Positions 1-8,985 of a stretch of DNA of 64,000 nucleotides are shown piece by piece (the first letter of the stretch is position 1; each line of letters begins with the position of its first letter). The stretch is from assembly GCF_001552195.1 (NCBI RefSeq), contig NZ_BCQS01000003.1, positions 558,001 through 622,000 on the forward strand, read 5' to 3'. The notes under the pieces are model-generated. The model was not told where the DNA came from, searched no databases, and worked only from the letters and a program-made list of their open reading frames with translations. Made by a program: the position numbers and the translations under genes. Source of the stretch: Actinomadura latina NBRC 106108 (lineage in GTDB: Bacteria; Actinomycetota; Actinomycetes; Streptosporangiales; Streptosporangiaceae).

Positions 1-423
1 GCCCTCATGATGGTCGGTGATCGCGGTACGGCCGAGGACGTCGTCCAGGAGGCGTTCGCGGGGCTGTACCGGCGGTGGCCGCGGCTCCACGACCGCGAGC
101 GCGCGCTGACGTACGTGCGCTCGGCCGTCCTCAACGGGTCGCGGACGGCGCTGCGCCGGCGCAGGAGGCCGTTCCGGGCCGTCCATGCGGCGCCCGTCTG
201 GTCCGCGGAGGCGGCGGCGATGGTCGGGGAGGACCGGCGCGAGGTCATGGAGGCGCTGCACCGGCTCCCGGCCCGGCAGCGGGAGGCGCTGGTGCTGCGC
301 TACTACGGCGACCTCTCCGTCGAGGAGATCGCCGACGCCATGGGGATCAGCCCGGGCACCGTCAAGTCGACCACGTCCCGGGCGCTCACCGCGCTGGGCC
401 GGATGTTGGGGAGCGAGCAGTGA
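1..423 (+). CDS. SigE-family (ECF-like) RNA polymerase sigma factor, 5' truncated
   Basis: This is the C-terminal part of a sigma-70 family factor; its reading frame is open through the left edge, so the true start lies outside the window. Region 2 is partly present (GTAEDVVQEAFAGLYRRW) and region 4 is complete, with a helix-turn-helix around LSVEEIADAMGISPGTVKS after the typical LPARQREALVLRYY segment. Such factors direct RNA polymerase to a small regulon. The stop codon overlaps the next gene (GTG at 420), so the two are translationally coupled. That next gene encodes a membrane protein, which suggests a sigma factor/membrane regulator pair. The family is clear; the regulon is unknown. Confidence 0.9.
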   Translation, partial: ALMMVGDRGTAEDVVQEAFAGLYRRWPRLHDRERALTYVRSAVLNGSRTALRRRRRPFRAVHAAPVWSAEAAAMVGEDRREVMEALHRLPARQREALVLRYYGDLSVEEIADAMGISPGTVKSTTSRALTALGRMLGSEQ

Positions 424-995
424 ACGCGACCGAAGAGCGTCTCAGGGACGCGCTGCAGACCGTGGGCGATACCGTCCGCCCCGAGGACATGCCGGAACCG
501 AGGTTCGCCGCGCGGCGCCGGAGGCTGCCGCTTCCCGCGATGGCGATGGCCGCCGTCGCCGCGTCCGCCGCCGCCGCCGTCGCCGTCGGGGGAGCGGTGG
601 TGGGCGGCGCCTTCACGGCCGGCGGTCCGAACGGCCTGTCGGCCCCGTCCTCGGGCTCCTCGGCGCCGGCGGTCCTGGTGTTCCTCTGCACGAAGACCTC
701 CGCCAATCAAGGCTGTGACCACAAAGGCGCGACGCAACAGCAGAAAGAGGAGGTCCGGCGGGTTCTCTCGGAGCTTCCTAAGGTCCGCGGGGTCGAGTTC
801 GAGAACAAGGGGCAGGCGTACATGCGCTTCAAGAAGCGCTTCAAGGGCGACGAACAGTTCCGCCGGTCCGTCGATGCCGGCGACATTCCGGAGGCGTTCC
901 GGGTCGCCCTCGTTCCGGGAGCGGACGGCACGAAGGTGAGGATGGCCGTGCTGGGCATGCCCGGTGTGGACACCGCCATCGTTGAGAAGCGCTGA
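420..995 (+). CDS. Membrane-anchored protein with FtsX-like extracellular domain, sigma-factor partner
   Basis: The protein has 191 residues: a short charged cytoplasmic N-terminus (1-38), one hydrophobic helix (about 39-64), a Gly/Ser/Pro linker, then a domain (84-190) that reads like the extracellular domain of the cell-division protein FtsX. It starts VLVFLCTKTSANQGC with a Cys90-Cys99 pair and includes a QAYMRFKKRF segment and a DIPEAFRVAL segment. The remaining FtsX permease helices are absent. The GTG start overlaps the sigma-factor stop by 4 nt. In mycobacteria the FtsX extracellular domain binds a peptidoglycan hydrolase, so this protein may couple an envelope signal to the sigma factor. 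The anti-sigma role is inference, as no classical zinc anti-sigma motif is present. Confidence 0.8.
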   Translation: MNATEERLRDALQTVGDTVRPEDMPEPRFAARRRRLPLPAMAMAAVAASAAAAVAVGGAVVGGAFTAGGPNGLSAPSSGSSAPAVLVFLCTKTSANQGCDHKGATQQQKEEVRRVLSELPKVRGVEFENKGQAYMRFKKRFKGDEQFRRSVDAGDIPEAFRVALVPGADGTKVRMAVLGMPGVDTAIVEKR

Positions 996-1014
996 CCTCG
1001 GGCATGATGGGTGC

Positions 1015-1494
1015 ATGCCGTACCGCGTCACGTTCGTCTGCACCGGCAACATCTGCCGCTCGCCGATGGCCGAATGGGTCCTGCGCCACCACGTCGAGGC
1101 GGAGGACCTGGACGTCGAGGTCGACAGTTCGGGAACCGGCGGCTGGCACGTGGGCGACGACGCCGACGAGCGGACGGTCGACACGCTGCGGCGGGCCGGC
1201 TACCGGTCGGCGCACATCGCGCGGCAGTTCGAGGAGTCCTGGTTCGGCCGGTACGACCTGATCCTGGCGCTGGACGAGGGGCACCTGCGGGCGCTGCGCT
1301 CGATGGCGCCGGACGAGGAGGCGCGCGGCAGGATCAGGCTGCTGCGCGAGTTCGACCCGGACGCGGGCGGCGACCTCGACGTCCCCGACCCGTACTACGG
1401 CGGGCGCGCCGACTTCGACCTCGTCCTTGAGCAGGTGGAGGCGGCGATGCCCGGCCTCCTGGAGGAGATCCGCACGGCGCTCAAGGAGCGCTGA
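1015..1494 (+). CDS. Low-molecular-weight protein-tyrosine phosphatase
   Basis: This 159-residue protein is typical in length for the family. The P-loop VCTGNICRS lies at the very N-terminus (nucleophile Cys9, Arg15 in CX5R), and the general-acid loop appears as DVPDPYYGG. It removes phosphate from phosphotyrosine proteins or small phosphate esters in the cytoplasm. The ATG at 1015 is chosen over earlier in-frame codons because it puts the P-loop at its usual position. The next gene begins directly after the stop; a phosphatase beside a fructosamine-kinase-like gene suggests joint work in protein deglycation or sugar-phosphate repair, which is inference. Confidence 0.93.
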   Translation: MPYRVTFVCTGNICRSPMAEWVLRHHVEAEDLDVEVDSSGTGGWHVGDDADERTVDTLRRAGYRSAHIARQFEESWFGRYDLILALDEGHLRALRSMAPDEEARGRIRLLREFDPDAGGDLDVPDPYYGGRADFDLVLEQVEAAMPGLLEEIRTALKER

Positions 1495-2337
1495 GTGCGC
1501 GACCGGCTGGAGGAGCTGCTCGGAACCGAGGTCGCGAACGTGAGCGGCCTCGGTTCCAGCCATTCCTGGACGCTGCACAGGGCGTCCCTGGCCGACGGCC
1601 GCGAAGTCTTCGTCAAGGCGGCGTCCGACCAGGCCGGCGTGTTCGCCGCCGAGGCCGCGGGCCTGCGCTGGCTGGGCGAGGCGGGCCCGGGGACGCCCGT
1701 CCCGGACGTGCTCGCCGCCGACGATCACATGCTCGTCCTGCCGTGGCTGCCGTCCTCCTCCCCGACCCGGGAGGCCGCCGAGCGTCTCGGCCGGGAGCTG
1801 GCCGCCCTGCACACCGGCAACCGCCCGGACGCCTACGGCGCGACCTGGGACGGCTTCATCGCCGACCTCCCGCTCGACAACACGCCGGACGACCGCGACT
1901 GGCCGCGCTGGTACGCCGAGCGCCGCCTCGAACCGTTCCTCCGCCTCGGTGCGCGGCACCTGTCGCCCGAGGACGTCCGTCTCGTCGAGCGCGTCATGGC
2001 GGGCGTCGAGGAGCTCGCCGGGCCGCCCGAACCGCCGTCCCGGATCCACGGTGATCTGTGGTCGGGCAACGTCCAGTGGACGGACGGCCGCGCCCTCCTC
2101 ATCGACCCGGCCGCACACGGCGGGCATCGCGAGACCGACCTGGCGATGATGGCCCTCTTCGGGACGCCGCATCTCGAAACCGTCCTGGCCGCCTACGACG
2201 AGGCGGCGCCCCTGGCGGACGGCTGGCGGGCCCGCGTCCAGTTGCACCAGCTGCACCCGCTTCTCGTCCATGTGGCACTGTTCGGCGGCTCGTACCGGGC
2301 GTCCCTCGTCGACGCCGCACATGCCGCTCTCGGCTGA
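1495..2337 (+). CDS. Fructosamine kinase family protein
   Basis: This 280-residue protein has the aminoglycoside/fructosamine kinase fold. An N-terminal lobe carries the VFVKAA lysine, a hinge is followed by the catalytic HGDLWSGN motif, and the metal-binding motif is LLIDPAAHGG. Family members phosphorylate ketosamines on glycated proteins or free glycated amines so that they break down. The GTG start lies directly after the phosphatase stop (zero spacing), so the two form an operon. The actual substrate cannot be read from sequence. Confidence 0.9.
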   Translation: MRDRLEELLGTEVANVSGLGSSHSWTLHRASLADGREVFVKAASDQAGVFAAEAAGLRWLGEAGPGTPVPDVLAADDHMLVLPWLPSSSPTREAAERLGRELAALHTGNRPDAYGATWDGFIADLPLDNTPDDRDWPRWYAERRLEPFLRLGARHLSPEDVRLVERVMAGVEELAGPPEPPSRIHGDLWSGNVQWTDGRALLIDPAAHGGHRETDLAMMALFGTPHLETVLAAYDEAAPLADGWRARVQLHQLHPLLVHVALFGGSYRASLVDAAHAALG

Positions 2338-2576
2338 GTGACAAAACACTCTCTGTAATCGTCCGGCGGGAGAGAGCTACGCTTCGTGGCGATGTTGCCC
2401 GGTGGTATCGGATCCCGGGCATCTCACCCGAGGGCAGCGGGCCGTGCCGTGCCGTGATCCCCGCGGCGCTGTGACACTTGCGACTAGGCGTCGATGTGAT
2501 AACTCCCGCTTCATGGGTTTTTGTAGGCATGTAGATGAGATAGAAACGACGCGGTAACCCAGGAGCGGAAGGGCAG

Positions 2577-3572
2577 GTGCGGGGCGCAGCCATGGACGAC
2601 CGCAGGCGCGAGGACCCGGGGACACGGCTGGGCTCATGGAAGAGCCTCATCCCGCTCACCGTGGCCGCGGCCGCGGCGCTGTTCATCGCCGGCAGCGTGG
2701 ACGTGGTGCACCGCCACCAGCGCGCCGCGAAGGAGGAGCACGACGCCAAGCCGGCCGCGAAGGCCGAGCAGACCGACCCGCGGTTCGCGGTGGGGATCAC
2801 CACCGCGGGCACGGCGCTGGTCGTCCGCGACGTGCATACGGGCGCCGACGTGGGGCTGCCCGTCGCCCCGCCGCAGGACCGCCGCTTCCACCGCGTCGCC
2901 GCCGCGAAGGACGGCTCCTACATCGTCGCGTCCTATGGCGCCGGCAAGGTCACCTTCCAGCGACTCCACCTGGGCGATGACGGACGTCCGCAAGACCTCA
3001 AGGACATCCCGAAGGCCACCGTCCCCGGCGTGTCCAACGCCGGGTCGGACATCGCCGTCGCCGGTGACCACCTCGCCTACGTCACCTACAAGGGCAAGCG
3101 CGGCAGCGTGGACGTCCTGACCCTCAGCACCGGCGCCCGCAAGACATGGACCACCAAGGTCCCCGGCCGCGTCGACAGCCTGTCCTGGTCCGGTGCCACG
3201 CTCTCCTTTGTCTGGAGCCCGGTCGGGTCGGCCAAACGCCAGTTGCGCACCATCGACACCAACACCGCCGCAGGCGACCTCAAGCTCAGCAAGGCCGTCA
3301 TGACGCTGCCCAAGGGCGGCTCTAGCGCCGTCCTAAGCCGGGACGGCAAGCAGGTCGTCGTCGGCACGGTCGCCAAGTCCCAGCTGACCCTGCAGACCTT
3401 CACCCTCACGGGCAAGCCCGCGAAGGTCCTCTGGCGCCAGAAGGTGACGGGACCGCTGACCGACCTCGACGCCGCCCACTCCGGCGGGACAGTCCTGGCG
3501 ACCGCCGGCGACCTCTACGCGAACGGCCTCCCGCCCGTCCCCGGGAAGGACCTCGCCGACGCCGCCTGGTGA
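2577..3572 (+). CDS. Membrane-anchored extracytoplasmic protein of beta-propeller character, function unknown
   Basis: The protein has 331 residues: a basic cytoplasmic N-terminus, one membrane helix (about 22-43, SLIPLTVAAAAALFIAG), a charged Lys/Ala/Glu linker, then about 270 residues of repeating beta-strand pattern with GS/LSRDGK turns that recall a WD40 or lactonase-type propeller. No catalytic motif is recognised. The GTG start at 2577 is favoured because AGGAG at 2561-2565 is correctly spaced; an in-frame ATG at 2592 is the alternative. It sits alone between the kinase and ricT. The 239 bp upstream (2338-2576) hold no gene and presumably the promoter. Confidence 0.75.
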   Translation: MRGAAMDDRRREDPGTRLGSWKSLIPLTVAAAAALFIAGSVDVVHRHQRAAKEEHDAKPAAKAEQTDPRFAVGITTAGTALVVRDVHTGADVGLPVAPPQDRRFHRVAAAKDGSYIVASYGAGKVTFQRLHLGDDGRPQDLKDIPKATVPGVSNAGSDIAVAGDHLAYVTYKGKRGSVDVLTLSTGARKTWTTKVPGRVDSLSWSGATLSFVWSPVGSAKRQLRTIDTNTAAGDLKLSKAVMTLPKGGSSAVLSRDGKQVVVGTVAKSQLTLQTFTLTGKPAKVLWRQKVTGPLTDLDAAHSGGTVLATAGDLYANGLPPVPGKDLADAAW

Positions 3573-3629
3573 CGCACGTGCCGTCCCGGCTAACGTGGTT
3601 CGCACGAAACCGGGCGAACGGAGCGAACC

Positions 3630-4460
3630 GTGGGCATGGTGATGGCCGTCAGCTTCACTCGTTACGGCCGGCTGTACTACCTCGATCCAGGCCCGCACAC
3701 CCCGAAGGTCGGCGACAAGGTCCTCGTCCCCACCGACTCCGGCCCCGAGGTCGCCGAGTGCGTGTGGGCCCCGCAGTGGGTCTCCGAGGACATCGGCGGC
3801 CTCCCCGAATGCGCCGGCCCCGCGACCGGCGAGCACCTGACCCGCGACGATGTCAACCGCCGCCGCCGCGCCGAGGGCCGCTCGATCGCCAAGCGCCTCA
3901 TCCGCAAGCACGACCTCCCCATGAAGGTCATCGGCGTCGACTACCTCGACGCCGACAACGTCTTCAAGATCTACTTCACCGCCCCGCACCGCGTCGACTT
4001 CCGCGCCCTCGTCCGCGACCTGGCCCGCGGCATCAAGGCCCGCGTCGAACTCCGCCAGGTCGGCCCCCGCGACGAGGCCCGCCTCCAGGGCGGCATCGGC
4101 CCCTGCGGCCGCGACCTGTGCTGCGCCACCTTCCTCAAGGACTTCGAGCCGGTCTCCGTCCGCATGGCGAAGGAACAGGACCTCCCGGTCAACCCCCTCC
4201 GCATAGCCGGCGCCTGCGGCCGCCTGATGTGCTGCCTCAAGTACGAGCACCCGTTGTATGTCGAGGCGCACGACAGAATGCCGAAGCTGGGCTCCCGCGT
4301 AGACACCCCGAACGGCCCAGGCCAGGTGGTAGGCCGCAACGTCCCCTCGGACAAGGTCACCGTCCGCCTGAACAGCGGAGGCCGCTGCTCCTGCCCCTCC
4401 GCCTCAGTCTGCTCCCCCCGCCAGCAACACGACGCCCTGTACAACCCCGACGAAAGCTGA
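3630..4460 (+). CDS. ricT: PSP1-domain Fe-S regulatory protein RicT (YaaT-like)
   Basis: The protein has up to 276 residues with the PSP1 domain. Conserved cysteines appear in two clusters, CGRDLCCATF and CGRLMCCLKYEHPLY; in Bacillus RicT equivalents bind Fe-S clusters in a complex that affects RNase Y and phosphorelay activity. Actinobacterial members are common but their role is poorly defined. Two further cysteines occur near the C-terminus (CSCPSASVC). The start is ambiguous among GTG 3630, ATG 3636, GTG 3639 and ATG 3642; GGAG at 3620-3623 fits 3630 or 3636. Confidence 0.88.
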   Translation: MGMVMAVSFTRYGRLYYLDPGPHTPKVGDKVLVPTDSGPEVAECVWAPQWVSEDIGGLPECAGPATGEHLTRDDVNRRRRAEGRSIAKRLIRKHDLPMKVIGVDYLDADNVFKIYFTAPHRVDFRALVRDLARGIKARVELRQVGPRDEARLQGGIGPCGRDLCCATFLKDFEPVSVRMAKEQDLPVNPLRIAGACGRLMCCLKYEHPLYVEAHDRMPKLGSRVDTPNGPGQVVGRNVPSDKVTVRLNSGGRCSCPSASVCSPRQQHDALYNPDES

Positions 4461-4508
4461 GGTCAGCGCCTCGCAGGGCCGCTGCGGGCTCGTTTCAGGT
4501 GGTGGGTG

Positions 4509-6398
4509 TCAGGGGCGGAGAGCGGCGGATTTGCGGGCATTCTTGACGGCTGCGCTGAGGTCGGCGATGTCGTAGGCGCCGAGGTGGCGGCGTCCGTTGA
4601 CGAAGAACGTCGGGGTGCCGGAGACTCCGCTCAGGTCGGCGGAGTCGATGTCCTCGGCGACCTGGTCGGCGCCGAGGTTCGCGCGGAGGTCGGCGCGGAA
4701 CCGGTCGACGTCGAGGCCCAGTTCGGCGGCGTAGCGGACGAGGTCCTTGGGCTGCAGCGCGTCCTGGTGATCGAGCAGCAGGTCGTGCATCTCCCAGAAG
4801 GCGTCCTGCTCGGCGGCGGCCTCGGACGCCTGCGCCGCCAGCCGCGCCTGCGGGTGGACGTCCGTGAGCGGAAGGTGCCGCCACACGTACCGGACGTCCC
4901 CGTGCCCGGCGAGCAGTTCCCGGATCACGTCCTCGGCCTGGCCGCAGTACGGGCATTCGAAGTCGCCGTACTCGACCACGGTGACCGGCGCGCGGGCCGG
5001 GCCGCGGACGTGGTCGCGGCCGGGATCGACGGGCGCGGCCAGGTCGATGATGGTCTCCGCCGTGCCGAGGAGGGCGCGCAGCCTCGTCTTCGGCGGCAGC
5101 AGCCCGGTCAGGCGGACGACGATCCAGGTGACGGCCGTGGCGCCCAGGGCGGCGGACAGGATGCCGATCTTCGCCTCTTCGAGCGTCGGGCCGGTGAACG
5201 TGAGGGTCGCGATCAGCAGAGCGACGGTGAAACCGATGCCCGCGATGGTGCCGCCGCCCCCGACCGCCGCCCAGCCGACGGGCGGGCGCAGGCGGCCGCG
5301 GCTGAACCTGGTGACCAGCCAGGAGCAGCCGAGAAGCCCGATCGGCTTGCCCGCGACGTAGCCGATCAGGATGCCGAGGGTGACCGGCGAGGTGAACGCG
5401 CGGCCGAGGGAGCCGCCGCTGATGGTGATCCCGGCATTGGCGAGCGCGAACAAGGGGACGATCACGTAGCTCGTCCACGGGTGGAACAGCAGTTGCAGCC
5501 GCTCGTTCGGCGAGATCGCCGCGGCGACGCCGGTCCGCGCCGAGCGGGCGTACTCGGGTGTGGGCTGCTCCCGGAAGAGCCGGAACACCTCTGTCGCGCG
5601 TTCCAGGTCGGTCCGGGCGGCCGGATGCGCGTACGTCAGCAGCCCCATGGCCAGCCCCACGACGATCGGTTCCACGCCGGACGACTCCAGCGCCGCCCAC
5701 GTGGCCACGCCGAGCAAGAGGTAGACGGCGAACTGCCGGATGCCGGCCGCGCGGACCAGGAGGATCACCGCGAAGATCGCGAGGGCCGTCAGCAGCGCCG
5801 GCGACGAGACGTCCGAGCTGTAGAAGATCCCGATCACGGCGAGCGCCACGACGTCGTCCACGACGGTGGCGGTGAGCAGGTAGGCGCGGAGCCTGGCCGG
5901 GAAGCTCCGGCCGACCAGCGCGAGGACGCCGAGCGCGAACGCCGTGTCCGTCGACATCGCGATGCCCCAGCCCCGCGCGGTCGGATGGCCCGCGTTCAGA
6001 GCCAGGTAGATGGCGACGGGCAGGATCATCCCGCCGATTCCGGCGGCGAGCGGCAGCGCGACACGCCGCCGGTCGCGCAGCTCGCCCATGTCGTACTCGC
6101 GGCGCGCCTCCAGGCCGACGACGAAGAAGAAGATCGTCATCAGGCCGCCGTTCACCCAGTCGCGCAGGTCCCGCGTGATGCCCGCGTCGCCGACGCGGAC
6201 CGACGCCTCCGTCCCCCACAGCCCCTCGTACGAGGACGCGTCCAGGTTCGCCCAGGCCAGCGCGGCGAGCGTCGCGGCCAGCAGGAACACGGCGCCGCCG
6301 GTCTCGGTGCGCATGAACTCGCGCAGCGGCGTCCGCAGGTTCCGCGCCCACGCGGTCCGGCCGGCGAACGGCCCCGCTTCTCCCCGCGCATCGCTCAT
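4509..6398 (-). CDS. nhaA: Na+/H+ antiporter NhaA fused to a DsbA-like thioredoxin domain
   Basis: This 629-residue protein has two parts. The N-terminal part is an NhaA antiporter with about 11-12 hydrophobic segments; the hallmark [13 protein letters not shown] and the [17 protein letters not shown] segment carry the Asp residues used for ion binding and transport. The C-terminal ~200 residues form a DsbA/FrnE-type thioredoxin domain with a CPYC redox site in [15 protein letters not shown] and a conserved [13 protein letters not shown] loop. It exchanges Na+ for protons across the membrane; the redox domain could act on itself or on partner disulfides. The ATG at 6398 is chosen; a GTG directly upstream (6401) is equally possible. 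NhaA-DsbA fusions are known in actinobacteria. Confidence 0.93.
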   Translation of the reverse strand: MSDARGEAGPFAGRTAWARNLRTPLREFMRTETGGAVFLLAATLAALAWANLDASSYEGLWGTEASVRVGDAGITRDLRDWVNGGLMTIFFFVVGLEARREYDMGELRDRRRVALPLAAGIGGMILPVAIYLALNAGHPTARGWGIAMSTDTAFALGVLALVGRSFPARLRAYLLTATVVDDVVALAVIGIFYSSDVSSPALLTALAIFAVILLVRAAGIRQFAVYLLLGVATWAALESSGVEPIVVGLAMGLLTYAHPAARTDLERATEVFRLFREQPTPEYARSARTGVAAAISPNERLQLLFHPWTSYVIVPLFALANAGITISGGSLGRAFTSPVTLGILIGYVAGKPIGLLGCSWLVTRFSRGRLRPPVGWAAVGGGGTIAGIGFTVALLIATLTFTGPTLEEAKIGILSAALGATAVTWIVVRLTGLLPPKTRLRALLGTAETIIDLAAPVDPGRDHVRGPARAPVTVVEYGDFECPYCGQAEDVIRELLAGHGDVRYVWRHLPLTDVHPQARLAAQASEAAAEQDAFWEMHDLLLDHQDALQPKDLVRYAAELGLDVDRFRADLRANLGADQVAEDIDSADLSGVSGTPTFFVNGRRHLGAYDIADLSAAVKNARKSAALRP

Positions 6399-6709
6399 CA
6401 CCGAATTCTCACCTGTCCTGGTTCTCGTCCGCCCCATGCGGCGGTCTGGAGAACACCCGCCAGGTCGCGGCGATTCCAAGGCAGGGTGGTCTGGCCACCG
6501 TGCGCGGGGCGCGAATGGGGATACGCGCGTCGATGCGGAGAATCGGGCCCGCTGACGGCGCGATGTGCCGCCTCGCGACCTGGCGTCATCGTGATTGTGG
6601 ATATAAGGCCGCCGCCAACCTTGGCACTGTCGGCCTCTTGCCGGTACGTCCGTCCTTATGCACCATTCCGGGGGAGTCACCATCCTGGTCTCCCACAGGA
6701 GGTTCTTCG
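6399..6709. other. Divergent intergenic region, 311 bp
   Basis: No gene is seen. It separates the starts of the minus-strand nhaA-dsbA fusion and the plus-strand pseudoprotease, so both promoters should lie here. A TATAAG-like stretch near 6602 is a possible -10 for the rightward gene but has no convincing partner. A good Shine-Dalgarno (AGGAGG, 6697-6702) serves the rightward gene. Confidence 0.5.
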
Positions 6710-7372
6710 ATGCGCCGCACTCTCACGGTGGTCGCGGCCGCGGTCGCCGCGGTTCTGGTCGCCCTCGCTCCCAGCGCGTCCGCGGGCACCGCCCCGCCCA
6801 GCGGCGAAGGCGGACAGCCGATCTACGCGCCGGGCGGCATCCGGTGCACGCTCGGCTTCAACGTGCGCCAGAACGGCACCTACTACTTCCTCACCGCGGG
6901 TGGCTGCGCGCGCCCGGGACTGACCCTGTACGCCGACCCGGCCCTGACCGTCGAACTCGGTACGGTCGTCGCGGTCACGAACGTCGTCGTGGGGCTCGTC
7001 CGATATGTCGAGCCGCTGGTGGAACGGCCCGGCAGTGTGCGCCTCTATCCGGGGTCGCAGGACATCACCGGCGCGGCCCGCCCCGTCGTCGGTCAGCGCG
7101 TCTGCCGCAGCGGCCCGGCCACCGGCCTGCGGTGCGGCACCGTGACGGCGATCAACCAGACCGTCCACTTCCCCGAGGGGACGATCACCGGCCTGGCCAG
7201 GACGACCATCTGTATGGAGCCCGGCGACACCCCCGGGGCGCCGTACTTCGCCGGCGGCATCGCGATCGGCCTGGGAATCGGCGGCGGCATCGGCAACTGC
7301 GGCACCGGCGGCTCGTCCTTCTTCCAGCCGGTCACGAGCGTCCTCGCCGCCTTCGGCGTCAACGTGTACTGA
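6710..7372 (+). CDS. Secreted streptogrisin/chymotrypsin-fold protein with lost catalytic triad
   Basis: The 220-residue protein has a signal peptide (cleavage near ASA-G, residue 25) followed directly by a mature S1-type domain resembling streptogrisin B over its whole length: [24 protein letters not shown], and [17 protein letters not shown] at the end. All six cysteines expected for three disulfides are present (46/66, 132/142, 168/197). The catalytic residues are not: TAGHC reads TAGGC (Gly65), the Asp position aligns with Val93, and GDSGG reads GDTPG (Thr174). No propeptide is present, although active family members need one. It should be exported and folded but not proteolytic; a binding or inhibitor-decoy role is inference. 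AGGAGG at 6697-6702 fixes the start. Its 3' end overlaps the convergent MFS gene by 14 bp. Confidence 0.88.
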   Translation: MRRTLTVVAAAVAAVLVALAPSASAGTAPPSGEGGQPIYAPGGIRCTLGFNVRQNGTYYFLTAGGCARPGLTLYADPALTVELGTVVAVTNVVVGLVRYVEPLVERPGSVRLYPGSQDITGAARPVVGQRVCRSGPATGLRCGTVTAINQTVHFPEGTITGLARTTICMEPGDTPGAPYFAGGIAIGLGIGGGIGNCGTGGSSFFQPVTSVLAAFGVNVY

Positions 7373-8789
7373 CCCCGCTCGCCGGTCCGTCCTTGGGCAG
7401 CAGTTGGGCCAGGCCCGCTGTGGCGGCGCAGAAGGCCATGATGGGGAGCAGGGACGTCTGGAAGGCGTCCGCGATGTCGCCCGCGACCCCGTAGAAGACG
7501 ATGCCGACCAGTGCCACGCCGAGGGCGTTGCCGACCTGCTGGGCTGTGGACAGGACGCCCGCGGCGGACGCGGCGTGCCGATCGGTGACGCCCGACAGCA
7601 CCAGCGCGGACAGCGGCGCCAGCACGAACCCCATGCCCGCGCCGGCGAGTGCCAGACCGGGGACGAGCCATCCGATGCCGTCCCCGAGCGCCGCGGTCAG
7701 CAGCAGGCAGCCGGCCGCCTGGACGGCGGCGCCGAGCGCGAGGACCTGCCGTCCGATGCGGGCCGCGACGGCCGCGGCCCGGGTGGACGCGGCGAAGTAT
7801 CCGGCGCCCAGCGCGACGAACAGCAGGCCCGACTCCAGCGCGCTGAGCCCGCGCCCCTGCTGCAGGTAGAGGGCGAGGTACAGGAAGAAGGACGCCAGGG
7901 CCAGCATGTAGACGAGGGCGAGGCCGCTGCCGATCCGGAACGCCCGCTCGCGGAACAGTCCGGGCGCCACCAGCGGCGCGCCGCCGCGCCGGTCGAGGAT
8001 GCGCTGGTAGAGGGCGAAGGCGGTCAGCAGGACGGCGGATGCCGCGAGCGACGCCCACGTCCAGGCGGGCCAGCCCAGCCGGCGTCCCTCGATCAACGGC
8101 AGGACGAGCGCGACGAGACCGGACGTGGCCAGCACCGTTCCGGGGACGTCCAGGCGCGTCCCCCCGGTGCGCGCCTGCGCCGGGACCGTCCGGCGGATCA
8201 GCGCCAGCGTCACCGCACCCACCGGCACATTGATCAGGAAGATGCTGCGCCATCCCGTCCCGAACAGGTCGGCCTCGATCAGCGCACCGCCGATGAGCTG
8301 CCCGAACACGCCGCCGAGCCCGAGCGCCAGCCCGTAGGCGGTGAACGCCCGCGCACGGCGCTCCCCGGTGAAGACGCCGTTGATGATGCCGAGGACCTGG
8401 GGCATCAGCAGCGCCGCGGCGAGACCCTGCACGACCCTGGCCGCGATCAGCGAACCGGGCGACGGGGCGACACCGCACGTGAGGGACGCGGCGGTGAAGA
8501 CCGCCAGTCCGAGCGCGTACATCCGGCGGCGTCCGCACAGGTCGCCGAGCCGTCCGCCGGTGATGAGCCCGCCGCCGAGCGCCAGCCCGAACCCGGCCAC
8601 CACCCACTGGATCGCAGTGGCACTCGCGCGTAGTTCCACCTGGATGTCAGGGATCGCCACGTTGACGATGAAGAAGTCGAGCGTGGTGATGAAAATGCCG
8701 GTGAGCAGCACCAGAAGCGTCCCAGTGGACGCGTCGTGCGGCCGCGCGTTTTCACGCGGGCCGGCCGCCGGAATCGCGGTATGCGACAT
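7359..8789 (-). CDS. MFS drug-efflux transporter, DHA2 (EmrB/QacA) type
   Basis: This 476-residue membrane protein has 14 predicted hydrophobic segments. The motif LDFFIVNVAIPDIQ in the first helix and GRLGDLCGRRR between helices 2 and 3 identify the DHA2 family of proton-driven multidrug exporters. The ATG at 8789 follows a GGGGGGA ribosome site. It is divergent from the GNAT gene at 8986, and no dedicated regulator lies next to it. The substrate is unknown. Confidence 0.92.
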   Translation of the reverse strand: MSHTAIPAAGPRENARPHDASTGTLLVLLTGIFITTLDFFIVNVAIPDIQVELRASATAIQWVVAGFGLALGGGLITGGRLGDLCGRRRMYALGLAVFTAASLTCGVAPSPGSLIAARVVQGLAAALLMPQVLGIINGVFTGERRARAFTAYGLALGLGGVFGQLIGGALIEADLFGTGWRSIFLINVPVGAVTLALIRRTVPAQARTGGTRLDVPGTVLATSGLVALVLPLIEGRRLGWPAWTWASLAASAVLLTAFALYQRILDRRGGAPLVAPGLFRERAFRIGSGLALVYMLALASFFLYLALYLQQGRGLSALESGLLFVALGAGYFAASTRAAAVAARIGRQVLALGAAVQAAGCLLLTAALGDGIGWLVPGLALAGAGMGFVLAPLSALVLSGVTDRHAASAAGVLSTAQQVGNALGVALVGIVFYGVAGDIADAFQTSLLPIMAFCAATAGLAQLLPKDGPASGVSTR

Positions 8790-8985
8790 GGTCCCCCCAG
8801 ATCGTCGTCTGCCCCACGACGATCGCGCGAGACCGCCCGCGAAGGCGATAACGCCCGAGGTAATGCCGCCCGCGCGGAGCGGCACGGCGGCCGGTCTACC
8901 GGGGCGGACACCGGGCGACGTGGTGACCCGGCACGCGCACAAATTCGCTTGTGGGGATCGGCGGGCACGATTTAGCGTCCGACCC

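Noticed and set aside
4506..6923. An 805-codon plus-strand open frame opposite the NhaA-DsbA gene
   Set aside because: It mirrors the real gene, is Arg/Gly/Asp-rich with no domain, and arises from GC-rich codon bias.
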